A stretch of 64,000 nt of DNA. It comes from Acidobacteria bacterium RIFCSPLOWO2_12_FULL_68_19 (GTDB taxonomy: Bacteria; Acidobacteriota; Vicinamibacteria; Vicinamibacterales; UBA2999). A program made the position numbers and the translations under genes. Numbering within the stretch: position 1 is the first letter of the stretch; every line of letters starts with the position of its first letter. The stretch lies in the NCBI GenBank assembly GCA_001767525.1, contig MELF01000010.1, positions 104,235 through 168,234 on the forward strand. The letters run 5' to 3'. Below are positions 51,236-60,371 of this stretch, piece by piece. A model generated the notes under the pieces. That model was not told the DNA's origin. It ran no database searches and saw only the letters and a program-made list of their open reading frames with translations.

Positions 51236-53299
51236 ATGTGCGGCATAGCCGGATTCACGGGGGATTTCGCAGCCGGCCTCCTTGGAAGGATGGAGCGGGC
51301 GCTCGTCCACCGCGGTCCCGACGATGGCGGCCAGGTCGTGTTCGCTCTGCCGGGAACCGGCGTCGGCCTGGTCAATCGGCGGCTTGCCATCCAGGACCTC
51401 ACGTCAGCCGGCCACCAGCCCATGACCCTGCGCTGCCCTGCGTGCGCGTTGGTCGACGCACGCGACGAGGAGCGGATCTGGCTGACGTTCAATGGCGAGA
51501 TCTACAACTTCCCTGAGCTTCGCGAGCAGCTCGCACGCTCGGGCCACCGTTTCTTCTCGCGCTCCGATTCCGAGGTCGTTCTGCACCTCTACGCGTCATG
51601 CGGACCGGAGATGTTCGCGCGGTTGAACGGCATCTTCGCTCTTGCCATTTACGACGGTCGCACCTCCGGACATCGCGCGGGAATCTGCTCCGGCGATGTG
51701 CTCCTGGCCCGCGACGGCATCGGAGTGAAGCCGCTGTACTACAGCGAATCCGCCCGCGGCGTCCTGTTTGCCTCCGAACTGAAGGCCCTGCTGCACTGCG
51801 GCCCTGGGTACATCGCGCGAAGCCTCGATCCGATTGCCGTCAGCCAGTATCTGGCCTACCAGTCGGTGCCTGCGCCACGCACGGTGCTGGAATCGGTGCG
51901 GAAGGTCCACCCCGGAGAATTCCTGGTCGTGCGGCGAGGGCGTATCGAGGCGCGGAACACCTTCTACCGCCTGCCGGCGCCCGCAACGCGATCGCCCGAG
52001 ACGCTCGACACGCTCGCCGATCGGTTCCGCGAGAAGCTGATCGCCGCCGTATCCCGACAGCTGATCTCCGACGTGCCGATCGGCGCGTTCCTCTCCGGAG
52101 GACTCGACTCGAGCGCGGTGGTAGCGATGGTCCACAAGGCACAGCCGGGCTACCGAGTGCCGTGTTATACGATGGCCTTCGACGATGACTTCGCTGCCGA
52201 AGGCAGTCCGTCCGATCTCCCGTTTGCCGAACGTGTGGCGCGCCACCTGAACGTCCACCTCATACCGGTCCACGCCGGGCCGCGAGTCGTGGATCGGCTG
52301 GAAGAAGTGATGCACGCCCTCGACGAGCCGACGGGGGACCCGGCGCCCATCAACGCGTATCTCATTTCCGAGCGGGCGCATCGCGACGGCTTGAAGGTGC
52401 TCCTCTCGGGCGCCGGGGCCGACGATATCCTGGGCGGCTACCGGCGGCACCTGTGGCTCGGAAGCGAGCGGCTCTGGGAGGCAATGCCGGCATCGCTCCG
52501 CCGGCGTGTCGCGGCGTGGGCGGGGCGGCGGCGCGATGGGCACGCGGCGATGTCCGGCGCCGCGGTTTCCGCGCGCCGGCTCGTGAAACTGCTGAGCCAG
52601 GCGGATCGGCCGCAGGCGCTCCGATTGATCGGGCGTCTCCAGACGATCGATCCGCGCCTGCACGCGTCGTTGCTCAGCCCGTCTCTCCTCGCCGATCTGC
52701 CCGCGGGGAGCGTCGCGCTGCCGCTGCTCGAGACCCTCGACCATCTCCCGCCAGACGCCGATCCGCTCACGATGATGCTGCATCTGGAGCAGCGCCATTT
52801 CCTGGCGGACCACAATCTCAATTACCTCGACAAGACGACGATGGCGTTTGGGGTGGAAGGCCGCGTGCCCCTGCTCGATCTCGAGCTGGTGGAATTCGTC
52901 GCGACGGTCCCTTCGCGCTTCAAGGTGGCCGGTCGCGAGGGGAAATATCTCTTCAAGAAGGCGATGGAGCCCTACCTCCCGCGGGAAGTGATCTACAGGC
53001 AGAAGACCGGGTTCGGTGTTCCGCTGCGCCGGTGGATGGCCGGAGACCTGCGGGAGGCGGTCTCAGATGTGCTGACGCCCCAGGCGATCCGGGATCGGGG
53101 CGTGTTCAACGGCGCGGTCGTGCAGAGCCTGATCGCGCGAACCCAGACAGGCGAGGTCGACGGCGCGTATCCATTGTTCTCGCTCTTCGCATTCGAGACC
53201 TGGTGTCGTCGGTTTCTCGATTCCATGCCGACCACGGATCCGATCGCCGCGGCAACACCGCTCGCGCCCTCCCCGGGCCCGGTCGGACAGGGAGCATGA
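51236..53299 (+). CDS. asnB: Asparagine synthase-like glutamine amidotransferase
   Basis: A 687-residue two-domain enzyme. Cys2 in MCGIAGFTGD is the class II glutaminase nucleophile. The synthetase domain has the PP-loop FLSGGLDSSAV (about 285-295) and GAGADDILGGYRRH, and the C-terminus carries DKTTMAFGVEGRVPLLD. In exopolysaccharide loci such enzymes often amidate uronic acids or attached carboxylates rather than make free asparagine; this is the likely role here. Slightly longer than E. coli AsnB. Confidence 0.93.
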   Translation: MCGIAGFTGDFAAGLLGRMERALVHRGPDDGGQVVFALPGTGVGLVNRRLAIQDLTSAGHQPMTLRCPACALVDARDEERIWLTFNGEIYNFPELREQLARSGHRFFSRSDSEVVLHLYASCGPEMFARLNGIFALAIYDGRTSGHRAGICSGDVLLARDGIGVKPLYYSESARGVLFASELKALLHCGPGYIARSLDPIAVSQYLAYQSVPAPRTVLESVRKVHPGEFLVVRRGRIEARNTFYRLPAPATRSPETLDTLADRFREKLIAAVSRQLISDVPIGAFLSGGLDSSAVVAMVHKAQPGYRVPCYTMAFDDDFAAEGSPSDLPFAERVARHLNVHLIPVHAGPRVVDRLEEVMHALDEPTGDPAPINAYLISERAHRDGLKVLLSGAGADDILGGYRRHLWLGSERLWEAMPASLRRRVAAWAGRRRDGHAAMSGAAVSARRLVKLLSQADRPQALRLIGRLQTIDPRLHASLLSPSLLADLPAGSVALPLLETLDHLPPDADPLTMMLHLEQRHFLADHNLNYLDKTTMAFGVEGRVPLLDLELVEFVATVPSRFKVAGREGKYLFKKAMEPYLPREVIYRQKTGFGVPLRRWMAGDLREAVSDVLTPQAIRDRGVFNGAVVQSLIARTQTGEVDGAYPLFSLFAFETWCRRFLDSMPTTDPIAAATPLAPSPGPVGQGA

Positions 53300-53379
53300 T
53301 GAATCCCGCGGATCGAGAACCCCGTCGCGGCAGCTTCGTCGTCTTCTCGGCTGAGCGTCCGCTTCGGCCCCGATGCTGA
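53296..53379 (+). CDS. Possible 27-residue coupling ORF between asnB and the GT-C-like gene
   Basis: An ATG overlapping the asnB stop (ATGA) opens a 27-codon frame starting MMNPADREPRRGS, whose stop falls 4 nt inside the next gene (ATGCTGA). It bridges the gap exactly and could couple translation of the two genes. It has no recognisable domain and may be fortuitous. Confidence 0.3.
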   Translation: MMNPADREPRRGSFVVFSAERPLRPRC

Positions 53380-55058
53380 CGTCGAGCGCCGTTCGTCACA
53401 GCAGCCCGGACAGCGCCACGCGCCCGCGCAATACGCGGAGGCAGGCTACTCCGCGCGCCTTCTGCGTGGCCGTCGTCCTGGTCGCCGGGCTTGCGCTTTT
53501 CGGCATGGCGTTTTCCATACGCGCGCAGGCGCTCCGAGGCGACGACTTCGCGCTCGTGCAGGCATTCACGGGACAACCATTCCAACGGTCCCTGCGGCGC
53601 GCGTTTGCGAGCTGGGACGACGTCCTGGGCGCATCGCCCTGGGCGGCTGGTGCGGAGCCCTATCAGTTGATTCGACCGACGACGGGGCTGTCGTTCTTCG
53701 TGAATGCCGAGGTATGCGGCGCCGGACCCGCGTGCCTCGCGGCGGGCAACGTGGTTCTTCTGCTGCTGGCCGGGGCCGCGCTGTGCGCGGCCGGTCGGAT
53801 GATTCAGTTGCCGCAGACTGCCGCGCTCGCTGCGCCGGTCCTCTTCTGGGTGAACCCGGGCGCAATCTCTTCGCAGCTGGCAATTGCCGACCGAACCGAG
53901 GCGATCGCCGGCCTGGCGCTGCTGGCTGCGCTGCTCGCGTATCACAAGTGTCGACGCGCCGTCTCGACGGGGTACTGGGCCGTGTGGTTTGCGGCAGCTG
54001 TCGCCGCCAGCGCCGCGGCCATGGGCGCGAAAGAAACAGCCGTGCTCACGCCGGGCATTCTGGTGGGACAGGCGCTCATACTCGGCGACTGGAGACAACG
54101 GCGACGGTTCTTCCCCGGCGAGGTCGTGGTCCTGCTCTGCCTCCTGCTCGGATACCTCGCCGCGCGGGCCGCGGTGCTGGGTACGGTGGGCGGGCAGTAC
54201 GGATCGGTGACTCCCGGTATCGCCGACATCCCGGTAAACCTGGTTCGTGCGGCGGGCGCACTGCTCTTCTTCAATCGGCAGCACCTGCCTGCAAATCCGT
54301 TCGTGACGACGGCGGTTGCAGGGGCGATCGTCTCGCTCGTCCTCATAGCGGCGGCCGAAGCCCGGACATCCTCGCTGCGGCGGTTCGCGTGGATCGCCTT
54401 CGTCGCAGCCGCCGCGAGCGCGCCGGCGCTGGCGACACAGGTGTTCGCGCGGCTGCTTTTCATTCCTGCGGCCATGCTGACGCTGACGATCGCGTTGGCT
54501 GCGGCGGCCCCACAGGCCCGTCTCCGGCAGATCGCGGCGTTCGGAGCAGCGTCGTTGGTGCTCCTCAATTTTCTCCACATCTACGCGACCGAGCTTCGCA
54601 GCATGCAGGTGGCCAGCCGCCGGACAACGGTGGAGCTCGCCGCCCTGACGAGGCTCGTGGAGCAGAGTCCACGACCATCAGTGGTGATCGGGTTCCCTGC
54701 CGGCGCCGGGGGGATGGCCGTCTTCCACCGGTCGTTCGACGTGGCGATCCGAGCGACCGCCACCAGGGCGCAGCAGCCGATCGTGGGGCTGATTGGGTCG
54801 CAAACGCCGCAGCCACGCTGCGATGTCCGCATCGAGTTCGCGTCTTCCACCGTGGCCGCGTCGACGACACCTCCGTGTGAGCTCGTGCTTCCGAACTATC
54901 CGGGCCGGCCGCTGGCAGACGCCGCTGTCGCGACGAGATTCACGGGCCTTGGTCCGGTTACCGTCGAGTCGCCCACGCGGGTGGTCGTCGACGTCGATCG
55001 CAGCCAGTGGGATGTGATCGTTCCGAAGGCGCCGGGGCAGTGGGTGCGGCTCGAATGA
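53373..55058 (+). CDS. Polytopic membrane protein, GT-C glycosyltransferase-like (copy 1)
   Basis: A 561-residue protein with about ten membrane segments. After segment 1 ([18 protein letters not shown]) comes [10 protein letters not shown]; an acidic pair in the first external loop is a hallmark of GT-C enzymes using lipid-linked sugars. The last 150 residues form a soluble domain ([20 protein letters not shown] to [10 protein letters not shown]). No domain name comes to mind. A clear paralogue is at 60372. Its role in assembling or decorating the polymer is inferred from motif and context. Its stop overlaps a small ORF. Confidence 0.8.
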   Translation: MLTSSAVRHSSPDSATRPRNTRRQATPRAFCVAVVLVAGLALFGMAFSIRAQALRGDDFALVQAFTGQPFQRSLRRAFASWDDVLGASPWAAGAEPYQLIRPTTGLSFFVNAEVCGAGPACLAAGNVVLLLLAGAALCAAGRMIQLPQTAALAAPVLFWVNPGAISSQLAIADRTEAIAGLALLAALLAYHKCRRAVSTGYWAVWFAAAVAASAAAMGAKETAVLTPGILVGQALILGDWRQRRRFFPGEVVVLLCLLLGYLAARAAVLGTVGGQYGSVTPGIADIPVNLVRAAGALLFFNRQHLPANPFVTTAVAGAIVSLVLIAAAEARTSSLRRFAWIAFVAAAASAPALATQVFARLLFIPAAMLTLTIALAAAAPQARLRQIAAFGAASLVLLNFLHIYATELRSMQVASRRTTVELAALTRLVEQSPRPSVVIGFPAGAGGMAVFHRSFDVAIRATATRAQQPIVGLIGSQTPQPRCDVRIEFASSTVAASTTPPCELVLPNYPGRPLADAAVATRFTGLGPVTVESPTRVVVDVDRSQWDVIVPKAPGQWVRLE

Positions 55059-55267
55059 AGGTGCAGTTGCAGGTACTCGAGCTGCGAGCGTGCGACAACA
55101 TGCTGGAACGCATCCCCGTGCTCCTGCGGCCCGCATATCGCGTCGTCAGCCGGGTGTTTTCCGGCTGCAAGGATTCCTGGCTGCTGGTGGCGCGAAAGCC
55201 TCCGGGGTGGACGGCTTGCCGGAGTCTGCCCGAGGTCGAGCTGAGGCAAATCATGGAGGCGAGGTAG
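55055..55267 (+). CDS. Small hypothetical protein coupled to the GT-C-like gene
   Basis: A 70-residue protein starting [19 protein letters not shown], sharing ATGA with the previous stop. The chain is basic with a hydrophobic patch ([13 protein letters not shown]). No family is recognised. A decayed version of its first codons follows the second GT-C-like gene at 62016, so the gene order was duplicated together, which supports it being a genuine unit. Confidence 0.5.
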   Translation: MKVQLQVLELRACDNMLERIPVLLRPAYRVVSRVFSGCKDSWLLVARKPPGWTACRSLPEVELRQIMEAR

Positions 55268-55276
55268 GCGCCTGGC

Positions 55277-56233
55277 GTGAGAACCCTCGTGACGGGTGGA
55301 GCCGGCTTCATCGGCAGCCACTTCGTGGATCGGCTGCTCGCGGCGGGGCATGACGTCGTCGCCTACGACAACTTCTCGACCGGCCAGGAGCGTTTTCTCG
55401 ACCAGGCGCTCACGCACCCGCGATTTCAGCTGATTCGGGGGGACCTGCTCGATCGGCCCGCCCTCGCCGCGGGCGCGCAGGGAATCGACCTCGTGTTTCA
55501 CTTCGCGGCCAATGCCGACGTCAGGTTCGGCCTCGAGTGGCCCGAGCGCGATCTGCAGCAGAACGCGGTCGCGACCTTCAACGTGCTGGAGGCGATGCGC
55601 GCGAACGGGGTGACGCGCATCGTGTTCGCCTCGACCGGGTCGGTCTACGGCGAGCCGGACGTGTTCCCGACGCCGGAAGACGCGCCCTTTCCGCGCCAGA
55701 CGTCGCTCTACGGCGCAGCGAAGCTCGCCGGCGAAGCGCTCGTGCAGGCGTACTGCGAGGGATACGGCTTCCAGGGCTACATTTTCAGGTTCGTGTCGAT
55801 TCTCGGTGAGCGCTACTCGCATGGACACGTGTTCGATTTCTACAGGCAGCTGCGCGCGCACCCGGACACGCTCCACGTCCTGGGCGATGGCCACCAGCGC
55901 AAGTCGTACATTTACGTGCACGACTGTCTCGACGCCATCTTCTGCGCCCTCGAGCGCGCGGTCAATCGCGTGAACATCTTCAATCTGGGAACCGACGAGT
56001 ATTGTGAGGTGAACGACTCGGTCCGGTGGTTGACCCGCGAGCTCGGTCTGTCGCCGGTTCTATCGTACACCGGCGGCGCCCGCGGCTGGGTCGGGGACAG
56101 CCCGTTCATCTTTCTCGACTGCCGGAGAATTCGCTCGCTCGGGTGGCGGCCGGCCCTGTCGATTCAGGACGCGATCGTGCGCACGGTCCGGTACCTGCGG
56201 GCGAACGAATGGCTGCTCGACGCGCGCCGATGA
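55277..56233 (+). CDS. NAD-dependent epimerase/dehydratase (extended SDR)
   Basis: A 318-residue nucleotide-sugar enzyme starting at a [23 protein letters not shown], a glycine-rich NAD site. The catalytic YxxxK is in [13 protein letters not shown], with Ser/Thr in [10 protein letters not shown]. It resembles UDP-glucose 4-epimerase and related enzymes. Its product would be a sugar nucleotide for the locus. It overlaps the following SDR gene by 4 bp. A frameshifted remnant of its N-terminus is at 62056. Confidence 0.92.
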   Translation: MRTLVTGGAGFIGSHFVDRLLAAGHDVVAYDNFSTGQERFLDQALTHPRFQLIRGDLLDRPALAAGAQGIDLVFHFAANADVRFGLEWPERDLQQNAVATFNVLEAMRANGVTRIVFASTGSVYGEPDVFPTPEDAPFPRQTSLYGAAKLAGEALVQAYCEGYGFQGYIFRFVSILGERYSHGHVFDFYRQLRAHPDTLHVLGDGHQRKSYIYVHDCLDAIFCALERAVNRVNIFNLGTDEYCEVNDSVRWLTRELGLSPVLSYTGGARGWVGDSPFIFLDCRRIRSLGWRPALSIQDAIVRTVRYLRANEWLLDARR

Positions 56234-57099
56234 AGCCCCTCGACGGCCGGACCGTACTGCTGACCGGCGCCACCGGCACGCTGGGGCGATCGATTGCCGA
56301 CGCCTACGCCCGCGCCGGAGCGCGTCTGCTCCTGTCCGCCCGCCACGACGCCCCACTGCAAGGGCTGGCCGGTGAACTGTCCGCGCGATACTCGACGGAG
56401 GTCGCCGTTCACCCGTGCGATCTGTCGGACGCCGCCGATATCCGCCGCCTGCCCGACGAAGCGCGCCGCCTGTTCGACCGCCTCGATGTTCTGGTGAACG
56501 CCGCTGCCGTGCTCGGACCGGTCGGTCCCCTCTGGGAAGTGGACTGGGCGGAGTGGACCCGCGCCATCGACATCAACCTCTGCGCGCCGGCTCGCCTCTG
56601 TCAGCTCTGCGTTCGGTCCATGCCCCGCAGCGCCGGCCGCGGAAAGATCATCAACGTGGCCGGCGGAGGCGCCACCTCGCCGCGGCCTCGATTCTCGGCA
56701 TACGCCGCCGCCAAGGCCGCGCTCGTTCGCTTCTCCGAGACGCTGGCGCACGAAGTGGCCGATCGGTCGGTCGACGTCAACTGCATCGCGCCCGGCGTGC
56801 TCCGCAGCCGGATGAGCCAGGCCGTGCTCGATGCCGGCCCCGAGCGCGCCGGCCCGGAGGAGCACGGGAAGGCTGAACGCGTCCTGAAGGAGGCGGCCGA
56901 CGGGCGGCTCCGCGCGGCGGAGTTGTGCGCGTTCCTGGCCTCCGACGCCAGCGACGGGATCACCGGGAAGTTGATCAGCGCGATCTGGGATCCCTGGGAA
57001 TCGTTCGGCGAGCATCGAGCCGATCTGGGCGCCACCGACGTGTATACGATACGTCGCATCCTTCCCGAGGATCGCGCGCTGTCGTGGCGGGGGCTGTGA
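56230..57099 (+). CDS. Short-chain dehydrogenase/reductase
   Basis: A 289-residue classical SDR: the cofactor motif TGATGTLGRSIADAYA, NAAAVLGP (NNAG equivalent), Ser in NVAGGGA and Tyr-x3-Lys in YAAAKAALVRFSE. The C-terminal 55 residues (AIWDPWESFGEHRADLGATD to SWRGL) extend beyond the usual fold, as in sugar-nucleotide SDRs associated with glycan loci. It likely acts with the neighbouring oxidoreductase on a sugar or its nucleotide. Both ends overlap adjacent genes (ATGA and GTGA), so five genes are translated in a chain. Confidence 0.88.
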   Translation: MKPLDGRTVLLTGATGTLGRSIADAYARAGARLLLSARHDAPLQGLAGELSARYSTEVAVHPCDLSDAADIRRLPDEARRLFDRLDVLVNAAAVLGPVGPLWEVDWAEWTRAIDINLCAPARLCQLCVRSMPRSAGRGKIINVAGGGATSPRPRFSAYAAAKAALVRFSETLAHEVADRSVDVNCIAPGVLRSRMSQAVLDAGPERAGPEEHGKAERVLKEAADGRLRAAELCAFLASDASDGITGKLISAIWDPWESFGEHRADLGATDVYTIRRILPEDRALSWRGL

Positions 57100-58115
57100 G
57101 CGCGGGCGTCGGGATCGTCGGATGCGGGCGGATTGGCCGCCGCCGCGCCGAAGCGCTTGCAACCGCCCGTCTCGTGGCGTGCGCCGATCGCGATCCCGCG
57201 CGGGCCGAGGCGCTGGCGCGCGCCTCCGGCGGCGTCGACGTGGAGCGCGACTGGGAGCGCCTGCTGTCCCGGTCCGACATCGACATCGTCGTGGTGGCCA
57301 CGACCAACGATGCGCTCGCGCCGATTACGCTGGCGGCGGTTGAAGCCGGCAAGCACGTGCTCGTGGAAAAACCGGCGGCGCGGACGTCGACCGAACTGGA
57401 GCCTGTGGCTGCCGCCGCGGCCAGGGCACACGTGCGGGTACGGGTTGGATTCAACCACCGCTATCATCCAGCGCTCAGGAAGGCGCGGGAGCTCGTCGAT
57501 GTGGGGGCGTTGGGACCGCTGCTCTTCGTACGGGGCCGGTACGGCCATGGCGGCCGACTCGGCTACGAGCGCGAATGGCGGGCCGACCCGGCGCTGTCAG
57601 GCGGCGGTGAGCTCATCGATCAGGGCGTGCACCTGATCGATCTGGCGCGCTGGATGCTCGGCGAGTTCACCACCGTCGGCGGCTTTGCGCACACCTACTT
57701 CTGGGAGATGCCCGTCGACGACAACGCGTTCCTGCTGCTCAGGACCCCCTCGGAACGGGCGGCCTTTCTCCACGTGAGCTGCACGGAATGGAAGAACCTG
57801 TTCTCGTTCGAGATCTACGGGCGAACCGGGAAGCTGCAGGTGGAAGGGCTCGGCGGCAGCTATGGCCTGGAGCGCCTGACGTACTTCAGGATGCGGCCTG
57901 AGATGGGGCCTCCCGATACCGAGGTCTGGGAGTATCCAGGCGGCGATCGGTCGTGGGAGATGGAGTTCGAGGAGTTTCTCGACGACATCCGCCTCGGCCG
58001 GCCGCCTGCCGCGGGACTCTCCGACGCCCGCGCCGCGCTGCGCATCGTGGAGGCGGTCTACCGGCAGTCGGGCGCCGTGTTCGCGGGCGCGGCCGGACCG
58101 GTCAGATCCAGATGA
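57096..58115 (+). CDS. Gfo/Idh/MocA family sugar oxidoreductase
   Basis: A 339-residue protein from a GTG overlapping the SDR stop: VGIVGCGRIGRRRAEALA binds NAD(P), HVLVEKPAA holds the family's catalytic Lys, and GGGELIDQGVHLIDLARWML has the conserved His. It oxidises or reduces sugars or cyclitols. A frame opening farther upstream lies inside the SDR gene and is rejected. The stop overlaps the heptose kinase start by 4 bp. Confidence 0.92.
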   Translation: MSAGVGIVGCGRIGRRRAEALATARLVACADRDPARAEALARASGGVDVERDWERLLSRSDIDIVVVATTNDALAPITLAAVEAGKHVLVEKPAARTSTELEPVAAAAARAHVRVRVGFNHRYHPALRKARELVDVGALGPLLFVRGRYGHGGRLGYEREWRADPALSGGGELIDQGVHLIDLARWMLGEFTTVGGFAHTYFWEMPVDDNAFLLLRTPSERAAFLHVSCTEWKNLFSFEIYGRTGKLQVEGLGGSYGLERLTYFRMRPEMGPPDTEVWEYPGGDRSWEMEFEEFLDDIRLGRPPAAGLSDARAALRIVEAVYRQSGAVFAGAAGPVRSR

Positions 58116-59092
58116 TCATCACCCGCAGCCCGCTTCGCATCACGCTCGGCGGAGGGGGCACCGACCTCCCGTCGTACTCGCGCCGCTTCGGCGGGTTCGT
58201 GATCACGGCGGCGATCGACAAGTACGTGTTCGTCACGGTGACGAGACCGTTCACGAAGGGGATCTACCTGAAATACTCGCAGCTCGAGAAGGTGGACACT
58301 GTTTCCGAGGTGCAGCATCCGATCGTCCGCGAGGCGCTCAGGCTCGTGGACGGGGAGCGCCCGCAGATCGAGATCACGACGCTTGCCGATATTCCCGCCG
58401 GCACCGGGCTCGGATCGTCGGGAAGCTTCACGACGGCGCTGCTCAAGGCGCTCCACGCCCACCGCCGGCGGCTGCTCCATCCCACCGAGCTGGCCGAACT
58501 GGCGTGCGAGATCGAAATCAATCGACTGCACGAGCCAATCGGCCGGCAGGACCAGTACGCGGCCGCCATCGGCGGCCTCACCTGCTTCACCTTCAATCAG
58601 GACGACAGCGTGACGGTGGAGCCCCTGCACCTCCGGTACGAACTGCTCCACCAGCTCGAAGACAACCTGCTGCTGTTCTTCACGGGGTTCGCGCGCAGCG
58701 CCGCCAGCATCCTGCAGGAACAGGACACACGAACCTCCGCCTCTGACGACGGCATGCTGGCGCATCTGCACTACGTCAAGGAGCTGGGGCTGCGAAGCCG
58801 GCAGGCGCTCGAAGCCGGGCGCCTGGAGGAATTCGGGGCGCTCATGCACGAGCACTGGGAACACAAGAAGAAGCGCTCGGCGCAGATGAGCAACGGTCAG
58901 GTGGATGAATGGTACGAGCTGGCGCGCACGAGCGGCGCGCTCGGCGGCAAACTGGTCGGCGCCGGCGGCGGCGGGTTCTTGCTCTTCTACACCGAGCGAC
59001 AGCGGCAACTGCGCGAGGCGATGCAGAGCGCCGGCCTGCAGGAGCTTCGATTCCGGTTCGATTTCGAGGGCACGACGGTGCTCTTTTCATGA
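58112..59092 (+). CDS. hddA: GHMP kinase, D-glycero-D-manno-heptose 7-phosphate kinase type
   Basis: A 326-residue kinase: MIITRSPLRITLGGGGTDLP at the N-terminus, ATP loop PAGTGLGSSGSFTTALLKAL, and C-terminal GGKLVGAGGGGFLLFY. The family includes HddA, which phosphorylates heptose-7-phosphate at C1 to feed GDP-heptose synthesis. A heptose nucleotidyltransferase-like gene starts at its stop (ATGA) but is truncated after 21 codons. The last 390 bp recur at 63083 as a damaged duplicate. Confidence 0.9.
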   Translation: MIITRSPLRITLGGGGTDLPSYSRRFGGFVITAAIDKYVFVTVTRPFTKGIYLKYSQLEKVDTVSEVQHPIVREALRLVDGERPQIEITTLADIPAGTGLGSSGSFTTALLKALHAHRRRLLHPTELAELACEIEINRLHEPIGRQDQYAAAIGGLTCFTFNQDDSVTVEPLHLRYELLHQLEDNLLLFFTGFARSAASILQEQDTRTSASDDGMLAHLHYVKELGLRSRQALEAGRLEEFGALMHEHWEHKKKRSAQMSNGQVDEWYELARTSGALGGKLVGAGGGGFLLFYTERQRQLREAMQSAGLQELRFRFDFEGTTVLFS

Positions 59093-59135
59093 CGCTGCCC
59101 GTGGCCGTTCTCACCGGCGGTGTCGCCACCAGCCC
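58699..59135 (+). repeat. Long direct repeat, copy A (kinase 3' end and nucleotidyltransferase 5' end)
   Basis: This segment and 63083-63520 align base for base at an offset of about 4384 nt, with scattered substitutions and one single-base deletion in copy B. Long stretches are identical (for example around 58801-58890). The similarity fades some 45 bp into the nucleotidyltransferase gene. Confidence 0.9.
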
Positions 59136-59154
59136 TTTCGGTACCACCTGTTGA
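59089..59154 (+). pseudogene. Truncated 5' end of the heptose nucleotidyltransferase gene
   Basis: ATG overlapping the kinase stop opens MTLPVAVLTGGVATSPFGTTC and ends at TGA. The first 12 codons match the intact gene at 63472 (MTLPVAILAGGRATRLGD); then similarity stops. The gene was cut here by a rearrangement. The next 235 nt (to 59389) hold no recognisable gene and have lower GC content. Confidence 0.8.
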
Positions 59155-59389
59155 CCAATGCCCTATTTGTGCCGCGGATAGTGCACGTGTAAGGAGCAAC
59201 ACGGTGTTCACATCAGCGGACTTCCGAAAGGCATGAGAGTAGGCTCCGAATTGTATGGTCGCCGGAGATCCGACTCCCCCGGACAGCGGTCCAGTAGGGC
59301 CCACAGGTTGCCGCCCTTGCATCACATCGAAATGAAAGGAGTCAGGGCTTCGCTCACCGATGAATCGATGAGGCCGTGATCGCTTTCGA

Positions 59390-60175
59390 ATGGACAAATC
59401 AACGTTGGTCAGGCTGTTCGGCTTTGCCGCGACGGTGTTGCACGGCGATCCGGGCGTCTTGGATCGATGGCTGTGGGTCCGAACGCGACTGCCGAAGACA
59501 TGCAACGCAGAAAGAATCATCGATGTGGGATGCGGCAGCGGCGCTTTTTCCATCGGTGCAGCGCTCAGGGGTTACGAAGCTCTGGGATTGAGCTGGGACG
59601 AGCGCAACCAGCGCGTAGCCGCTGAACGCGCGGGCATCTGCAATGCGCACACAGCGAAGTTTCAGGTGCTGGATGTCCGTCACCTTGACACTCGACACGA
59701 GCTCCGAGGTGTGTTCGCCGTGGCGCTCTGTCTCGAAGTCATCGAACACGTGCTCGACGATCGGAAGCTGATGCGTGACGTTGCTGCGTGCTTGAAGCCG
59801 GGCGGGCGTCTGATTCTGACGACTCCGTACCTGCTCAACCGCGCTATTACCGGGCCAGACAACGGACCCTGGTCGACCGTTGGAGACGGCGGTCACGTAC
59901 GCAGAGGGTATACCGAAATGATGCTTCGGGAACTGTGCGCTCAGGCCAACCTGCTCCCCGAAGCGATCTCGTTCGGCTCGGGATTCATCAGCCAAGAGGT
60001 CACACTCATTCAGAGGATGTTCGCCCGGATTCACCCGCTCGTCGGGTGGGCTGTCGCATTGCCGTTTCGCGCCCTCCAAGTAGTGGATCGACCCGTCACC
60101 CGCCTGCTCGGGTGGCCCTACTTCTCGATTCGCCTCGAGGCGTACAAGCCGCGATTTCGTGTCGACGCCGGTTAG
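59390..60175 (+). CDS. Class I SAM-dependent methyltransferase
   Basis: A 261-residue protein. SAM-binding motif I is IIDVGCGSGAFSIGAAL, with LCLEVIEHVLDD and GGRLILTTPYL as later motifs. It may methylate a sugar of the polymer. Base composition is visibly less GC-rich than the flanking genes, and it lies inside the segment bracketed by the direct repeat, consistent with later acquisition. The start MDKSTLVRLFG lacks a strong ribosome-binding site. Confidence 0.88.
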   Translation: MDKSTLVRLFGFAATVLHGDPGVLDRWLWVRTRLPKTCNAERIIDVGCGSGAFSIGAALRGYEALGLSWDERNQRVAAERAGICNAHTAKFQVLDVRHLDTRHELRGVFAVALCLEVIEHVLDDRKLMRDVAACLKPGGRLILTTPYLLNRAITGPDNGPWSTVGDGGHVRRGYTEMMLRELCAQANLLPEAISFGSGFISQEVTLIQRMFARIHPLVGWAVALPFRALQVVDRPVTRLLGWPYFSIRLEAYKPRFRVDAG

Positions 60176-60371
60176 CCCGAATGCCTTTTGCCGACGTTGC
60201 TGTCGAGGACGGCCTGACATGGGAGCCGAGTCTCGCCGACCGGTGTCCGTTGCCAAGCCGCGCACGACACGACGGCCGGATGTGGGTGCGGCCACGCGAG
60301 GCGGGCGCCTCATGGTCCTCAGTGGCTGCATAATCAATCGTCCTTCAATGGCCTCTTAACCGAAGTCCGCT

